From positions 615,458 to 679,457 of the forward strand of contig NZ_JADKRW010000002.1 of the NCBI RefSeq assembly GCF_015350995.1: a stretch of DNA of 64,000 nt, given 5' to 3'. The notes under the pieces were generated by a model. The model had not been told where the DNA came from. It searched no databases and saw nothing but the letters and a program-made list of their open reading frames with translations. The DNA comes from Curtobacterium sp. VKM Ac-1393 (GTDB lineage: Bacteria > Actinomycetota > Actinomycetes > Actinomycetales > Microbacteriaceae). This document shows, piece after piece, positions 8,851 to 16,560 of the stretch (positions within the stretch are counted from its first letter, which is position 1; every line of letters begins with the position of its first letter). The translations under genes were made by a program, and so were the position numbers.

Positions 8851-9453
8851 ATGTCCCACTACCTGTACCTCGTCCGGCACGGCGAACACCAGGACGCCGA
8901 GCACGGCCTCCGCGACGGCAAACTGTCCGAGCGCGGCAAGCGTCAGGCCATGCTCGTCGCCGACCGCCTGGGCGGACTGCCGTTCGACGGCGTCTACCAC
9001 TCCCCGTTGCAGGCACCGAGCGAGACCGCGGCGTTCCTGGCGCAGCGACTGCCCTCCATCCAGCCCGAGCCGTCGACGCTGCTCTTCGACTGCGTCCCCT
9101 CCGGTCCGACCCCGGACATGCCGCACGCGTACCAGGGCTGGTACGGCGGGGTCACCGAAGAGGAGATCATCGCCGGCCAGGCCCAGATGGGCGACGCCGT
9201 GTCCGAGTGGTTCACCCCGGCGCGCGAGGACCGGCACGACCTGCTCATCACCCACAACGCCGTGATCGGCTGGTTCGTGCGCGAGGCGTTCCAGGCACCC
9301 GAGTGGCGCTGGATGGGTACGAACGTCGCGCACACGGCGCTGACGATCATCCGGATCCGCTCCGCGAAGCCGGCCGAGGTGGTCACCCTGAACGACCTGG
9401 CCCACCTGCCGGTGGAACTCCGCACCGGACTGCCGGTCGGCCAACCGGTCTAG
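8851..9453 (+). CDS. Histidine phosphatase (phosphoglycerate mutase) superfamily protein
   Basis: 200 aa. N-terminal LVRHGEHQDAEHG carries the RHG catalytic motif and LSERGKRQA follows. The second catalytic His is in LLITHNAVIGWFVREA. The substrate is not evident; the family covers phosphoglycerate mutases and broad phosphatases, and the N-terminus lacks the fuller mutase signature. Co-transcribed with the M16 peptidase (8-nt gap). Confidence 0.88.
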   Translation: MSHYLYLVRHGEHQDAEHGLRDGKLSERGKRQAMLVADRLGGLPFDGVYHSPLQAPSETAAFLAQRLPSIQPEPSTLLFDCVPSGPTPDMPHAYQGWYGGVTEEEIIAGQAQMGDAVSEWFTPAREDRHDLLITHNAVIGWFVREAFQAPEWRWMGTNVAHTALTIIRIRSAKPAEVVTLNDLAHLPVELRTGLPVGQPV

Positions 9454-9466
9454 CGTCGCGCGCCGG

Positions 9467-9514
9467 CCGGTGGTCGGCGTCGACCGGGAGGCCCGTGGCG
9501 GCTCAGACCACCGG
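9467..9514. terminator. Inverted repeat between converging genes
   Basis: CCGGTGGTC (9467-9475) pairs with GACCACCGG (9506-9514). The right arm overlaps the last codons of the GNAT gene, and the loop contains a copy of the GGGAGGCCCG element. It could terminate both converging genes. Confidence 0.45.
9486..9505 (+). repeat. Dispersed GGGAGGCCCG element, copy 1
   Basis: Reads GGGAGGCCCGTGGCGGCTCA, in the loop of an inverted repeat between converging genes. One of seven similar copies in this window. Confidence 0.55.
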
Positions 9515-10018
9515 CTCGCGGTCCGTGCGCTTGCGGTACCAGGCCGTCGCGTTCGGGTTCTCGTTGAACGGCGCGACGCGCTCGTAGCCCCGGCTGCGGT
9601 ACATCGCTGCGGCCGCGACGAGGGAGTCGTTCGTGTCGAGGACGATGCTCGTCGCGCCGAGTTCGGCGCCGGCGCGCTCGAGGGCATCCATGACCGCCGT
9701 CGCCACGCCCCGGCCTCGTCCTGCGGGCGTGACGAAGACGTGCTTGACCTCGAACCGGACGTCCGGACCGTCCGCGACGTCGGGGCTCCCCGTGTCGTCG
9801 GCGATCCGCCGGAGCCCACCGCAGCCGACCGCGACCCCGTCGTCGTACGCCACCGCGAAGACCCCGTTCGGCGGCGTGAACTCCGCCGCCGGTGTGCGCG
9901 TGCGCGAGTAGGTGCCCTGCGCGTTCGGGAACGTGGCCTCGCGCTCGTCCAGGTACGCGTCGAGCAGCACGTCGACCTCGGGCAGAACGGCCGGCACGGT
10001 CCTGACCTCGACTGACAT
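9503..10018 (-). CDS. GNAT family N-acetyltransferase
   Basis: 171 aa from ATG at 10018. GNAT motif A is RFEVKHVFVTPAGRGRGVATAVM (V/T-P-x-GRGRG for acetyl-CoA pyrophosphate), followed by [20 protein letters not shown] and a motif-B-like MYRSRGYERV. N-terminal residues 25-60 are less conserved. Substrate unknown. Convergent with the histidine phosphatase and divergent from dapB. Confidence 0.88.
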   Translation of the reverse strand: MSVEVRTVPAVLPEVDVLLDAYLDEREATFPNAQGTYSRTRTPAAEFTPPNGVFAVAYDDGVAVGCGGLRRIADDTGSPDVADGPDVRFEVKHVFVTPAGRGRGVATAVMDALERAGAELGATSIVLDTNDSLVAAAAMYRSRGYERVAPFNENPNATAWYRKRTDREPVV

Positions 10019-10028
10019 GCGTCGATCC

Positions 10029-10034
10029 TAGGAT
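10029..10034 (+). promoter_or_regulatory. Leaderless -10 box (TAGGAT) for dapB
   Basis: TAGGAT is followed by exactly 7 nt and then ATG at 10042. This favours 10042 over the ATG at 10033, which lies inside the box. Confidence 0.55.
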
Positions 10035-10041
10035 GGACCGC

Positions 10042-10788
10042 ATGGTCACTCCCGTCGCCGTCGTCGGCGCCACCGGTCGTCTCGGGGGCCTCGTGGCCTC
10101 CGTCGTCGAGGAACTCCCGGAGTTCGAGCTCGTCGCCCGCCTGTCCTCGAAGGACGGTGCGCACGAAGCGCCCCCGTCGGTGTTCGGCGGAGCGGCACTC
10201 GTCGTGGACGTCACGGTGCCGGCGCTCAGCCCCGCGATCGTCGAGAACGCCCTGTCGAGCGGCGCGAACGTCCTCGTCGGCACGTCGGGCTGGTCGGCCG
10301 CACGGCTCGCGAGCCTCCGGACCGCCTTGCAGGACCGCCCCGACCAGGGCGTGCTCGTCGTCCCGAACTTCTCGATCGGCTCCGTGCTCGGTACCCACCT
10401 GGCCACGATCGCGGCCCCGTGGTTCCCGTCCGTCGAGATCGTCGAGACGCACCACGCCGGCAAGATCGACTCGCCCTCCGGCACGGCGGTCCGCACCGCC
10501 GAACTGATCGCCGATGCCCGCCGCGACGTCGGTCCGGTCGAGGCGCCGCACGTCGACCAGCGTGCCCGCGGCCAGCAGGTGGCGAGCGTGCCGATCCACT
10601 CGCTCCGGCTGCCCGGCGTGAAGGCCGTGCAGGACGTCCTGTTCAGCGGCCCCGGTGAGACCCTGACCATCCGGCACGACACCAACGACGACGTCGCCTA
10701 CGTCGCCGGGATCCGCGCGGCACTGGCCGCCCTCGGATCCGCCCGCGGACTCACCGTGGGTCTCGGCAGCGTCCTCGGCATCGGCTGA
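10042..10788 (+). CDS. dapB: 4-hydroxy-tetrahydrodipicolinate reductase
   Basis: 248 aa. N-terminal Rossmann motif VAVVGATGRLGG binds NAD(P)H. The catalytic and substrate motif ETHHAGKIDSPSGTA is near residue 138, and the C-terminal family block is PGVKAVQDVLFSGPGETLTIRHDT. It catalyses the second committed step of lysine/meso-diaminopimelate synthesis; dapA and dapF are elsewhere in this window. The start follows a leaderless-type promoter. A TPR membrane protein gene follows 4 nt downstream. Confidence 0.95.
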   Translation: MVTPVAVVGATGRLGGLVASVVEELPEFELVARLSSKDGAHEAPPSVFGGAALVVDVTVPALSPAIVENALSSGANVLVGTSGWSAARLASLRTALQDRPDQGVLVVPNFSIGSVLGTHLATIAAPWFPSVEIVETHHAGKIDSPSGTAVRTAELIADARRDVGPVEAPHVDQRARGQQVASVPIHSLRLPGVKAVQDVLFSGPGETLTIRHDTNDDVAYVAGIRAALAALGSARGLTVGLGSVLGIG

Positions 10789-10792
10789 CCCG

Positions 10793-11263
10793 GTGGGACG
10801 CATCGCACGGGCCGGTCGCACGATACGGTCGCCGTTCTGGGGCGCGGCCCTGATGACGGTGTTGTTGGCGCTCTACATCGTGCTCGTCGGGCAGCGGGCC
10901 GTGGCGTTCATCGCGACCGGCATCCCGATCGGCATCGGCATCGGCGTCGCCCTGTTCGTCGTCGCGGCGATCGGGGCACTGCTGCTCGTGCTGGAGTTCC
11001 GCTTCGGCCTCCGGATCACCCGGCTCGGCGCGCGGCTCGAGGCCGAGGGCGGTGCGCCGGAGGACGTCGTGCCGGTCCGTCCGTCCGGCCGACCGACGCG
11101 CGAAGCCGCCGACGAGCTCTTCCCGCAGTACCGGGCCGCCGTCGAGCACGACCCGGCGGACTGGCGTGCCTGGTACCGCCTCGGGGTCGTCTACGACGCT
11201 GCGGGCGACCGGAAGCGCGCCCGCGCCGCGATGCGCACCGCGCTGTCACGGGCGAGCGCCTGA
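10793..11263 (+). CDS. Small membrane protein with a C-terminal TPR-like repeat
   Basis: 156 aa, GTG start 4 nt after dapB. Two membrane helices (about residues 15-33 and 38-60, the second Ile/Gly-rich) are followed by a cytoplasmic segment. This holds one TPR-like helix pair (ELFPQYRAAVEHDPADWRAWYRLGVVYDAAGDRKRARAAM). Such dapB-linked proteins occur in Microbacteriaceae without assigned function. Likely co-transcribed with dapB. Confidence 0.75.
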   Translation: MGRIARAGRTIRSPFWGAALMTVLLALYIVLVGQRAVAFIATGIPIGIGIGVALFVVAAIGALLLVLEFRFGLRITRLGARLEAEGGAPEDVVPVRPSGRPTREAADELFPQYRAAVEHDPADWRAWYRLGVVYDAAGDRKRARAAMRTALSRASA

Positions 11264-11270
11264 GCCCCGG

Positions 11271-12191
11271 TCAGAGGACCGCGTCGACCGCGTCCGAGGC
11301 GCGGGTGTAGCGGAAGGTGTAGCCGGACTCGAGCAGCTTCGTCGGCACCATCTGCTGACTCGACAGCAGCATCTCGTCCGCTGCGTCCTGCAGCGCCAGT
11401 CGCAGCGCGAACTCCGGGATCCGGAACAAGTACGGGCGGTGCAGGTCCTCGGCGACGCGCTTCGTGATGCGATCAGCGACCACGGGTTCCGGGCCGGCCA
11501 GGTTCACCGGCCCGCTGACGGCGGACGCCAGGGGGCTCGTCGCCAGGTGCACGATCGCTCCGACCTCGTCCTCGAGCGCGATCCACGGCCAGTGCTGCCC
11601 ACCGGTGCCGAGGCGGCTGCCGAGCCCGAACCGCGTCAGCGGCAGGATCGGTGCGAGCGCGCCGCCGCCCTCGCCGATGACGATGCCGGTGCGCAGCGTG
11701 ACGACACGGACCCCCTCGGGTGCCGCGTTCGCCGCGGCCTCCCACGCGGTGCAGACCTCGGCCAGGAACCCGGTGCCGGGCGCCGCGTCGTCCTGCAGGA
11801 CGTCGGACGGCCGGTCGCCGTAGATGCCGGAGGCCGAGCCGGACAGGAACAGAGCCGGGGGAGTGGTGGCGTGCCGCATCGCCTCGACCAGGGTCTCGGT
11901 CGCATCGACGCGCGAGCGCCGGATCTCGTCGCGGTACTTCGCGGTCCACGGCAGCTTGCCGATGTTGGCCCCCGCCAGGTTGATCACCACGTCGGCACCG
12001 TCGACGACGGCCGGGTCGAGCGGACGCTGTCCGGGGGCCCAGCGGAACTCCGTCGCCGTGTGCGGCTCGCGGCGCACGAGCGTGGTCACGTGGTGGCCCG
12101 CCTCGCGCAGGGCGCGGACGAGCGGGGTGCCGATGAAGCCGGATGCTCCGGCGATCAGGATCGAGAGCGGCTCTGCCGCCGTGTCTGCCAT
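11271..12191 (-). CDS. TIGR01777-family NAD(P)-dependent epimerase-like protein (YfcH/SulA-type)
   Basis: 306 aa from ATG at 12191. N-terminal [25 protein letters not shown] is the extended-SDR Rossmann motif. [10 protein letters not shown] and [11 protein letters not shown] (YxxxR instead of YxxxK) and [12 protein letters not shown] are typical of the TIGR01777 group. The C-terminal block [30 protein letters not shown] is the DUF1731 tail. Role unknown in bacteria. Convergent with the TPR gene, divergent from thyA. Confidence 0.9.
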   Translation of the reverse strand: MADTAAEPLSILIAGASGFIGTPLVRALREAGHHVTTLVRREPHTATEFRWAPGQRPLDPAVVDGADVVINLAGANIGKLPWTAKYRDEIRRSRVDATETLVEAMRHATTPPALFLSGSASGIYGDRPSDVLQDDAAPGTGFLAEVCTAWEAAANAAPEGVRVVTLRTGIVIGEGGGALAPILPLTRFGLGSRLGTGGQHWPWIALEDEVGAIVHLATSPLASAVSGPVNLAGPEPVVADRITKRVAEDLHRPYLFRIPEFALRLALQDAADEMLLSSQQMVPTKLLESGYTFRYTRASDAVDAVL

Positions 12192-12215
12192 GCCTGCAAC
12201 GCTACTCACCCGACG

Positions 12216-12221
12216 TAGGCT
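12216..12221 (+). promoter_or_regulatory. Leaderless -10 box (TAGGCT) for thyA
   Basis: TAGGCT, then 7 nt, then GTG at 12229. Confidence 0.55.
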
Positions 12222-12228
12222 TCTGCGT

Positions 12229-13059
12229 GTGAGCGACAGCGAGACCGTACAGCCCGACCCGACCGTGCCCACCCCGTACGAGGACCTGCTCCGCCGTGTC
12301 CTCACCGAGGGCACGCCGAAGGGCGACCGCACCGGCACCGGGACGCGCAGCCTGTTCGGTGCCCAGCTCCGTTACGACCTGTCGCAGGGGTTCCCGCTCG
12401 TCTCCACCAAGCGCGTGCACTTCAAGTCGATCGCGTACGAGCTGCTCTGGTTCCTGCGCGGCGACGGCAACGCGACCTGGCTGCAGGAGCACGGTGTCCG
12501 GATCTGGAACGAGTGGGCGGACGCGGACGGCGACCTCGGCCCGGTCTACGGCGTGCAGTGGCGTTCGTGGCCGACCCCGTCCGGCGAGCACGTGGACCAG
12601 ATCGCCCAGGTGATCGAGCAGATCCGCACGAACCCGGACAGCCGCCGACTCATCGTCTCGGCGTGGAACGTCGCCGAGATCCCGGAGATGGCCCTCGCGC
12701 CGTGCCACGCGTTCTTCCAGTTCTACGTCAACGACGGCAAGCTCTCGTGCCAGCTCTACCAGCGCAGCGCGGACATGTTCCTCGGCGTGCCGTTCAACAT
12801 CGCGTCCTACGCGCTGCTGACCCACATGATCGCCGCGCAGACCGGGCTCGAGGTCGGCGACTTCGTCTGGACCGGCGGCGACTGCCACGTCTACGACAAC
12901 CACGTCGAGCAGGTCGAGGAGCAGCTGTCCCGCACGGCGTACGCGTTGCCGACGCTCGAGCTCGCCCCGCGTGACTCGATCGACGACTACGAGTACGAGG
13001 ACTTCACCGTCGTCGGCTACCACCACCACCCGGCGATCAAGGCCGCGGTCGCTGTCTGA
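12229..13059 (+). CDS. thyA: Thymidylate synthase (ThyA)
   Basis: 276 aa, GTG start set by the -10 box 7 nt upstream. Diagnostic motifs are [12 protein letters not shown], the catalytic cysteine in [34 protein letters not shown] and the C-terminal [10 protein letters not shown]. It makes dTMP from dUMP using methylene-tetrahydrofolate and releases dihydrofolate, which the next gene (folA) recycles. Stop and folA start overlap (TGATG). Confidence 0.96.
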   Translation: MSDSETVQPDPTVPTPYEDLLRRVLTEGTPKGDRTGTGTRSLFGAQLRYDLSQGFPLVSTKRVHFKSIAYELLWFLRGDGNATWLQEHGVRIWNEWADADGDLGPVYGVQWRSWPTPSGEHVDQIAQVIEQIRTNPDSRRLIVSAWNVAEIPEMALAPCHAFFQFYVNDGKLSCQLYQRSADMFLGVPFNIASYALLTHMIAAQTGLEVGDFVWTGGDCHVYDNHVEQVEEQLSRTAYALPTLELAPRDSIDDYEYEDFTVVGYHHHPAIKAAVAV

Positions 13060-13556
13060 TGCTCGGCATGGTCTGGGCCCGGTCGACCGGCGGGGTCATC
13101 GGGGCCGACGGCGGCATGCCCTGGCACGTGCCCGAGGACCTCGCGCACTTCCGGCAGGTCACCGGGACCGCGACCGTCGTGATGGGCCGTCGCACCTGGG
13201 AGTCCCTGCCGGAGCGCTTCCGCCCGCTGCCCGGTCGGCGCAACGTCGTGCTCACCCGCGATGCGTCCTGGACCGCTGACGGTGCCGAGGTCGTGCACGA
13301 CCTCGGCACCGCGCTGGATGGCCGTGACGACAGCGGCGAGCCCGTCTGGGTCATCGGTGGCGGGCAGGTCTACGCCGCGGCGCTGGACCGCGCCGACCGG
13401 GTGTCCGAGACCGTCATCGACGTGGACGTCCCTGGCGACACCGTCGCACCGACGCTCGGCGGGTCGGACGGCTGGACGCTCACCGACGAGGGCCCGTGGC
13501 AGGAGTCCCGTCACGGCGGGACCCGCTACCGCTTTCTCGAGTGGCGCCGCGCCTGA
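13059..13556 (+). CDS. folA: Dihydrofolate reductase
   Basis: 165 aa; the ATG overlaps the thyA stop. N-terminal MVWARSTGGVIGADGGMPWHVPEDLAHF holds the substrate site (PWHVPED). VMGRRTWESLP and WVIGGGQVYAAAL are the NADPH motifs. Coupling to thyA ensures that dihydrofolate from thymidylate synthesis is regenerated. Confidence 0.95.
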   Translation: MLGMVWARSTGGVIGADGGMPWHVPEDLAHFRQVTGTATVVMGRRTWESLPERFRPLPGRRNVVLTRDASWTADGAEVVHDLGTALDGRDDSGEPVWVIGGGQVYAAALDRADRVSETVIDVDVPGDTVAPTLGGSDGWTLTDEGPWQESRHGGTRYRFLEWRRA

Positions 13557-13562
13557 GCGTTC

Positions 13563-13624
13563 GGAACCAGGTTCCGGACACAGCACCGCGCAATCCCGTG
13601 GTGTGGTGTCCGGAACCTGGTTCC
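13563..13624. terminator. Long perfect inverted repeat after folA
   Basis: 19-bp arms (13563-13581 and 13606-13624) are perfectly complementary around a 24-nt loop. Each arm contains the near-palindrome GGAACCAGGTTCC. It starts 7 nt past the folA stop, so a terminator role is likely, but the size and internal symmetry also suit a REP-like element. Confidence 0.55.
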
Positions 13625-13636
13625 CACCGGGCCGGC

Positions 13637-13666
13637 CGCGCCTGACGGAGGCGATCCGGGCCTCCC
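13637..13666 (-). repeat. Dispersed GGGAGGCCCG element, copy 2
   Basis: On the minus strand it begins GGGAGGCCCGGATCGCCTCC. It lies between folA and dapA and is very close to copies 6 and 7. Confidence 0.55.
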
Positions 13667-13725
13667 GTCCGCGCCGCAGGCAGGCGACCGTCCACCCGGA
13701 CGGCGGCCGACACGCTCATCCCCGG

Positions 13726-13731
13726 TACTCT
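13726..13731 (+). promoter_or_regulatory. Leaderless -10 box (TACTCT) for dapA
   Basis: TACTCT, 7 nt, then GTG at 13739, with no Shine-Dalgarno between. Confidence 0.5.
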
Positions 13732-13738
13732 GGTTCCC

Positions 13739-14716
13739 GTGTCCACGCGTGAGAATCCCTTCGGTCAGGTCCTCGTCGCCCTCGTGACGCCGTTCACGGC
13801 CGACGGCGAGGTCGACTGGCCCGGCGTCGAGCAGCACATCGACGACTGCATCACCGCCGGCGCCGACGGCATCGTCGTCACCGGGACCACCGGCGAGACC
13901 AGCACGCTGACCGACCCCGAGAAGCTCCGTCTGGTCGAGGTCGGCAAGTCCGTCGCGGCCGGCCGCGCGAAGATCATCACGGGCGGCGGCTCGAACGAGA
14001 CCGCGCACGCGATCCACCTGTACAAGCAGAGCGAGCAGGCCGGCGCCGACGGCGTGATGATCGTCACGCCGTACTACAACAAGCCGACCCAGGCGGGCGT
14101 GCTCACCCACTTCCGGATGATCGCGGACGCCACCGACCTGCCGGTCCTGCTGTACGACATCCCCGGGCGCACGGGCATCCCGATCACTTACGAGACGATC
14201 GTGCGGGCCTCGAAGCACCCGAACATCCTCGGGGTGAAGGACGCCAAGGGCGACTTCGCCGAGGTGTCCCGCGTGCTCAACAACACCGACCTCATGTACT
14301 TCTCCGGCGACGACACGAACGTGCTCCCGCACCTGTCGATCGGCGCCACCGGCCTCATCGGCGTCACCGCGAACATCACGAGCGCGCCGTACCGCACCAT
14401 CATCGACGCCGTGAACCGCGGCGACCTGGCGACCGCGACCGCCGAGCACAAGCGCCTCGAGCCGCTCGTCCGCGCCGTGATGACCCACGTGCCCGGCACC
14501 GTCGCGGCGAAGTACATCCTGCACGGGCTCGGCCGCATCGGCAGCCCGCGCGTCCGTCTGCCGCTCGTCGGCCCCGAGGACTCCGAGGCGTACGCCATCG
14601 AGACCTCGCTCGAGGCCGTGCGCGACGTGCCCGGCGCCGACTTCTCCAACTTCCGCCCCGACCGCAACGCAGCGGCCGGCGGCGCACTGCCAAAGGTGCC
14701 AGGCACCACACGTTAG
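13739..14716 (+). CDS. dapA: 4-hydroxy-tetrahydrodipicolinate synthase
   Basis: 325 aa TIM-barrel aldolase. GTTGETSTLT and TPYYNKPT (catalytic Tyr) are present, and the Schiff-base lysine is in ILGVKDAKGD. It condenses pyruvate with aspartate semialdehyde, the first lysine/DAP-specific step. The tail (GGALPKVPGTTR) is slightly longer than usual. RNase J follows 47 nt later, an order common in actinobacteria. Confidence 0.95.
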   Translation: MSTRENPFGQVLVALVTPFTADGEVDWPGVEQHIDDCITAGADGIVVTGTTGETSTLTDPEKLRLVEVGKSVAAGRAKIITGGGSNETAHAIHLYKQSEQAGADGVMIVTPYYNKPTQAGVLTHFRMIADATDLPVLLYDIPGRTGIPITYETIVRASKHPNILGVKDAKGDFAEVSRVLNNTDLMYFSGDDTNVLPHLSIGATGLIGVTANITSAPYRTIIDAVNRGDLATATAEHKRLEPLVRAVMTHVPGTVAAKYILHGLGRIGSPRVRLPLVGPEDSEAYAIETSLEAVRDVPGADFSNFRPDRNAAAGGALPKVPGTTR

Positions 14717-14763
14717 GAAGACCGCTGCGCGCTGGACGCGCGCAGCACGACAGTCAGGACCGA

Positions 14764-16440
14764 ATGCCCACCCAGATCTCCACACCGCAGCCGCTCGAAC
14801 CCGGCACCCTCCGCGTCATCCCCGTCGGGGGACTCGGCGAGATCGGTCGCAACATGACCGTCTACGAGTACGAGGGCAAGCTGCTCATCGTCGACGCCGG
14901 CGTGCTCTTCCCCGAGGAACACCAGCCCGGGGTCGACCTGATCCTGCCGGACTTCGCGCCGATCCGTGACCGCCTCGACGACGTGCTCGGTGTCGTGCTC
15001 ACGCACGGCCACGAGGACCACATCGGCGCGGTCCCGTACCTGCTGAAGCTCCGCGACGACATCCCGCTGATCGGCTCCACGCTGACCCTCGCGCTCGTCG
15101 AGGCGAAGCTCAAGGAACACCGGATCAAGCCGTACACGCTCGTCGTGGCCGAGGACCAGACCGAGCAGCTCGGCCCGTTCCACCTCGAGTTCGTGGCCGT
15201 GAACCACTCCATCCCGGACGCCCTCGCCGTCTCGATCACGACCCCCGCCGGTCGTGTCCTGCACACGGGCGACTTCAAGATGGACCAGCTCCCGCTGGAC
15301 GACCGCATCACCGACCTCCGTGCCTTCGCGCGCCTGGGCGAGCAGGGCGTCGACCTGTTCCTGCCGGACTCGACGAACGCCGACGTGCCGGGCTTCACCG
15401 CTCCGGAGCGCGACATCGGACCGGTCCTCGAGAACATCATCACGCGCGCCCGCAAGAAGGTCGTCGTGGCGAGCTTCTCGTCGCACGTGCACCGTGTGCA
15501 GCAGGTCCTCGACGCCGCCGCGGCCGCGAACCGCAAGGTCGCGTTCATGGGGCGCTCGATGATCCGCAACATGACCATCGCCGCCGACCTCGGCTACCTC
15601 CGGGTGCCCGAGAACGTGCTCATCGACACGAAGAAGGCGAAGAACGTCCCCGACGACCAGATCGTCTACATGTCGACCGGGTCGCAGGGCGAGCCGATGG
15701 CCGTGCTCGCGCGCATGGCGAACCTCGAGCACCAGATCGAGATCGGCGAGGGCGACACCGTCATCCTCGCCTCGTCGCTGATCCCGGGCAACGAGAACGC
15801 CGTCTACCGCGTGATCGACGGGCTCACCAAGCTCGGCGCGAAGGTCGTGCACAAGGGCAACGCCAAGGTGCACGTCTCCGGGCACGCCTCGGCCGGCGAA
15901 CTGCTCTACTGCTACAACATCCTGCGTCCGCGCAACGTCCTGCCCGTGCACGGCGAGCACCGCCACCTGTACGCGAACGCCGACCTGGCGATCCAGACGG
16001 GTGTGCCGCCGCGCAACGTGATCCTCGGGCAGGACGGCATCGTCGTCGACCTGAAGGACGGCGTCGCGACGGTCGCCGGCCAACTCGACATCGGCTACGT
16101 GTACGTCGACGGTTCGACCGTGGGCGAGATCACCGACGCCGACCTCAAGGACCGCCGTGTCCTGGCGGAGGAGGGCTTCATCTCGATCTTCGCCGCGGTG
16201 GACTTCACCACCGGCCAGTGCGTGATCGGCCCGGAGATCCAGTCACGCGGCTTCGCCGAGGACGACTCGGTCTTCGACGACGTCCGTCCGCAGATCGCCA
16301 AGGCGATCGCCGAGGCGGCTGCCAACGGCACGCGCGACTCGCACGCGTTCGGGCAGGTCGTCCGCCGCACCGTCGGTCGTTGGGTGAACACGAAGCACCG
16401 TCGTCGTCCGATGATCGTCCCGGTGGTCATCGAGGCGTAG
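14764..16440 (+). CDS. rnj: Ribonuclease J
   Basis: 558 aa. Metallo-beta-lactamase motif THGHEDHIGA binds two zinc ions. The beta-CASP domain is marked by YMSTGSQGEPMAVLAR, SSLIPGNENAVYRVID and HVSGHAS. The C-terminal RNase J block includes PVHGEHRHL and RRTVGRWVNTKHRRRPMIVPVV. It is an endo- and 5'-3' exoribonuclease of mRNA decay and rRNA maturation. Start ATG with AGGA a few bases upstream. Probably co-transcribed with dapA. Confidence 0.95.
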   Translation: MPTQISTPQPLEPGTLRVIPVGGLGEIGRNMTVYEYEGKLLIVDAGVLFPEEHQPGVDLILPDFAPIRDRLDDVLGVVLTHGHEDHIGAVPYLLKLRDDIPLIGSTLTLALVEAKLKEHRIKPYTLVVAEDQTEQLGPFHLEFVAVNHSIPDALAVSITTPAGRVLHTGDFKMDQLPLDDRITDLRAFARLGEQGVDLFLPDSTNADVPGFTAPERDIGPVLENIITRARKKVVVASFSSHVHRVQQVLDAAAAANRKVAFMGRSMIRNMTIAADLGYLRVPENVLIDTKKAKNVPDDQIVYMSTGSQGEPMAVLARMANLEHQIEIGEGDTVILASSLIPGNENAVYRVIDGLTKLGAKVVHKGNAKVHVSGHASAGELLYCYNILRPRNVLPVHGEHRHLYANADLAIQTGVPPRNVILGQDGIVVDLKDGVATVAGQLDIGYVYVDGSTVGEITDADLKDRRVLAEEGFISIFAAVDFTTGQCVIGPEIQSRGFAEDDSVFDDVRPQIAKAIAEAAANGTRDSHAFGQVVRRTVGRWVNTKHRRRPMIVPVVIEA

Positions 16441-16444
16441 CGCG

Positions 16445-16476
16445 GTTCGTCGCGTTCGTCGCGTTCGTCGCGTTCG
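16445..16476 (+). repeat. 9-bp tandem repeat after rnj
   Basis: About 3.5 copies of a GTTCGTCGC unit directly follow the rnj stop and run into a GGGAGGCC element. Confidence 0.6.
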
Positions 16477-16479
16477 ACC

Positions 16480-16525
16480 GGGAGGCCTGTCCAGCGTCCG
16501 TCACGGATGCTGCGGCGGGCCTCCC
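16480..16525 (+). repeat. Dispersed GGGAGGCC element, copy 3, with inverted end
   Basis: GGGAGGCCTG at 16480 is followed by CGTCCGTCACGG and then the inverse GGGCCTCCC at 16517-16525, so this copy can fold into a hairpin. It may act as the rnj terminator. Confidence 0.55.
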
Positions 16526-16547
16526 TTGGTTTGTCCTGGGTGGGGAT

Positions 16548-16553
16548 TAGGGT
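16548..16553 (+). promoter_or_regulatory. Leaderless -10 box (TAGGGT) for ftsK
   Basis: TAGGGT, 7 nt, then ATG at 16561. Confidence 0.5.
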
Positions 16554-16560
16554 TCTGCCC

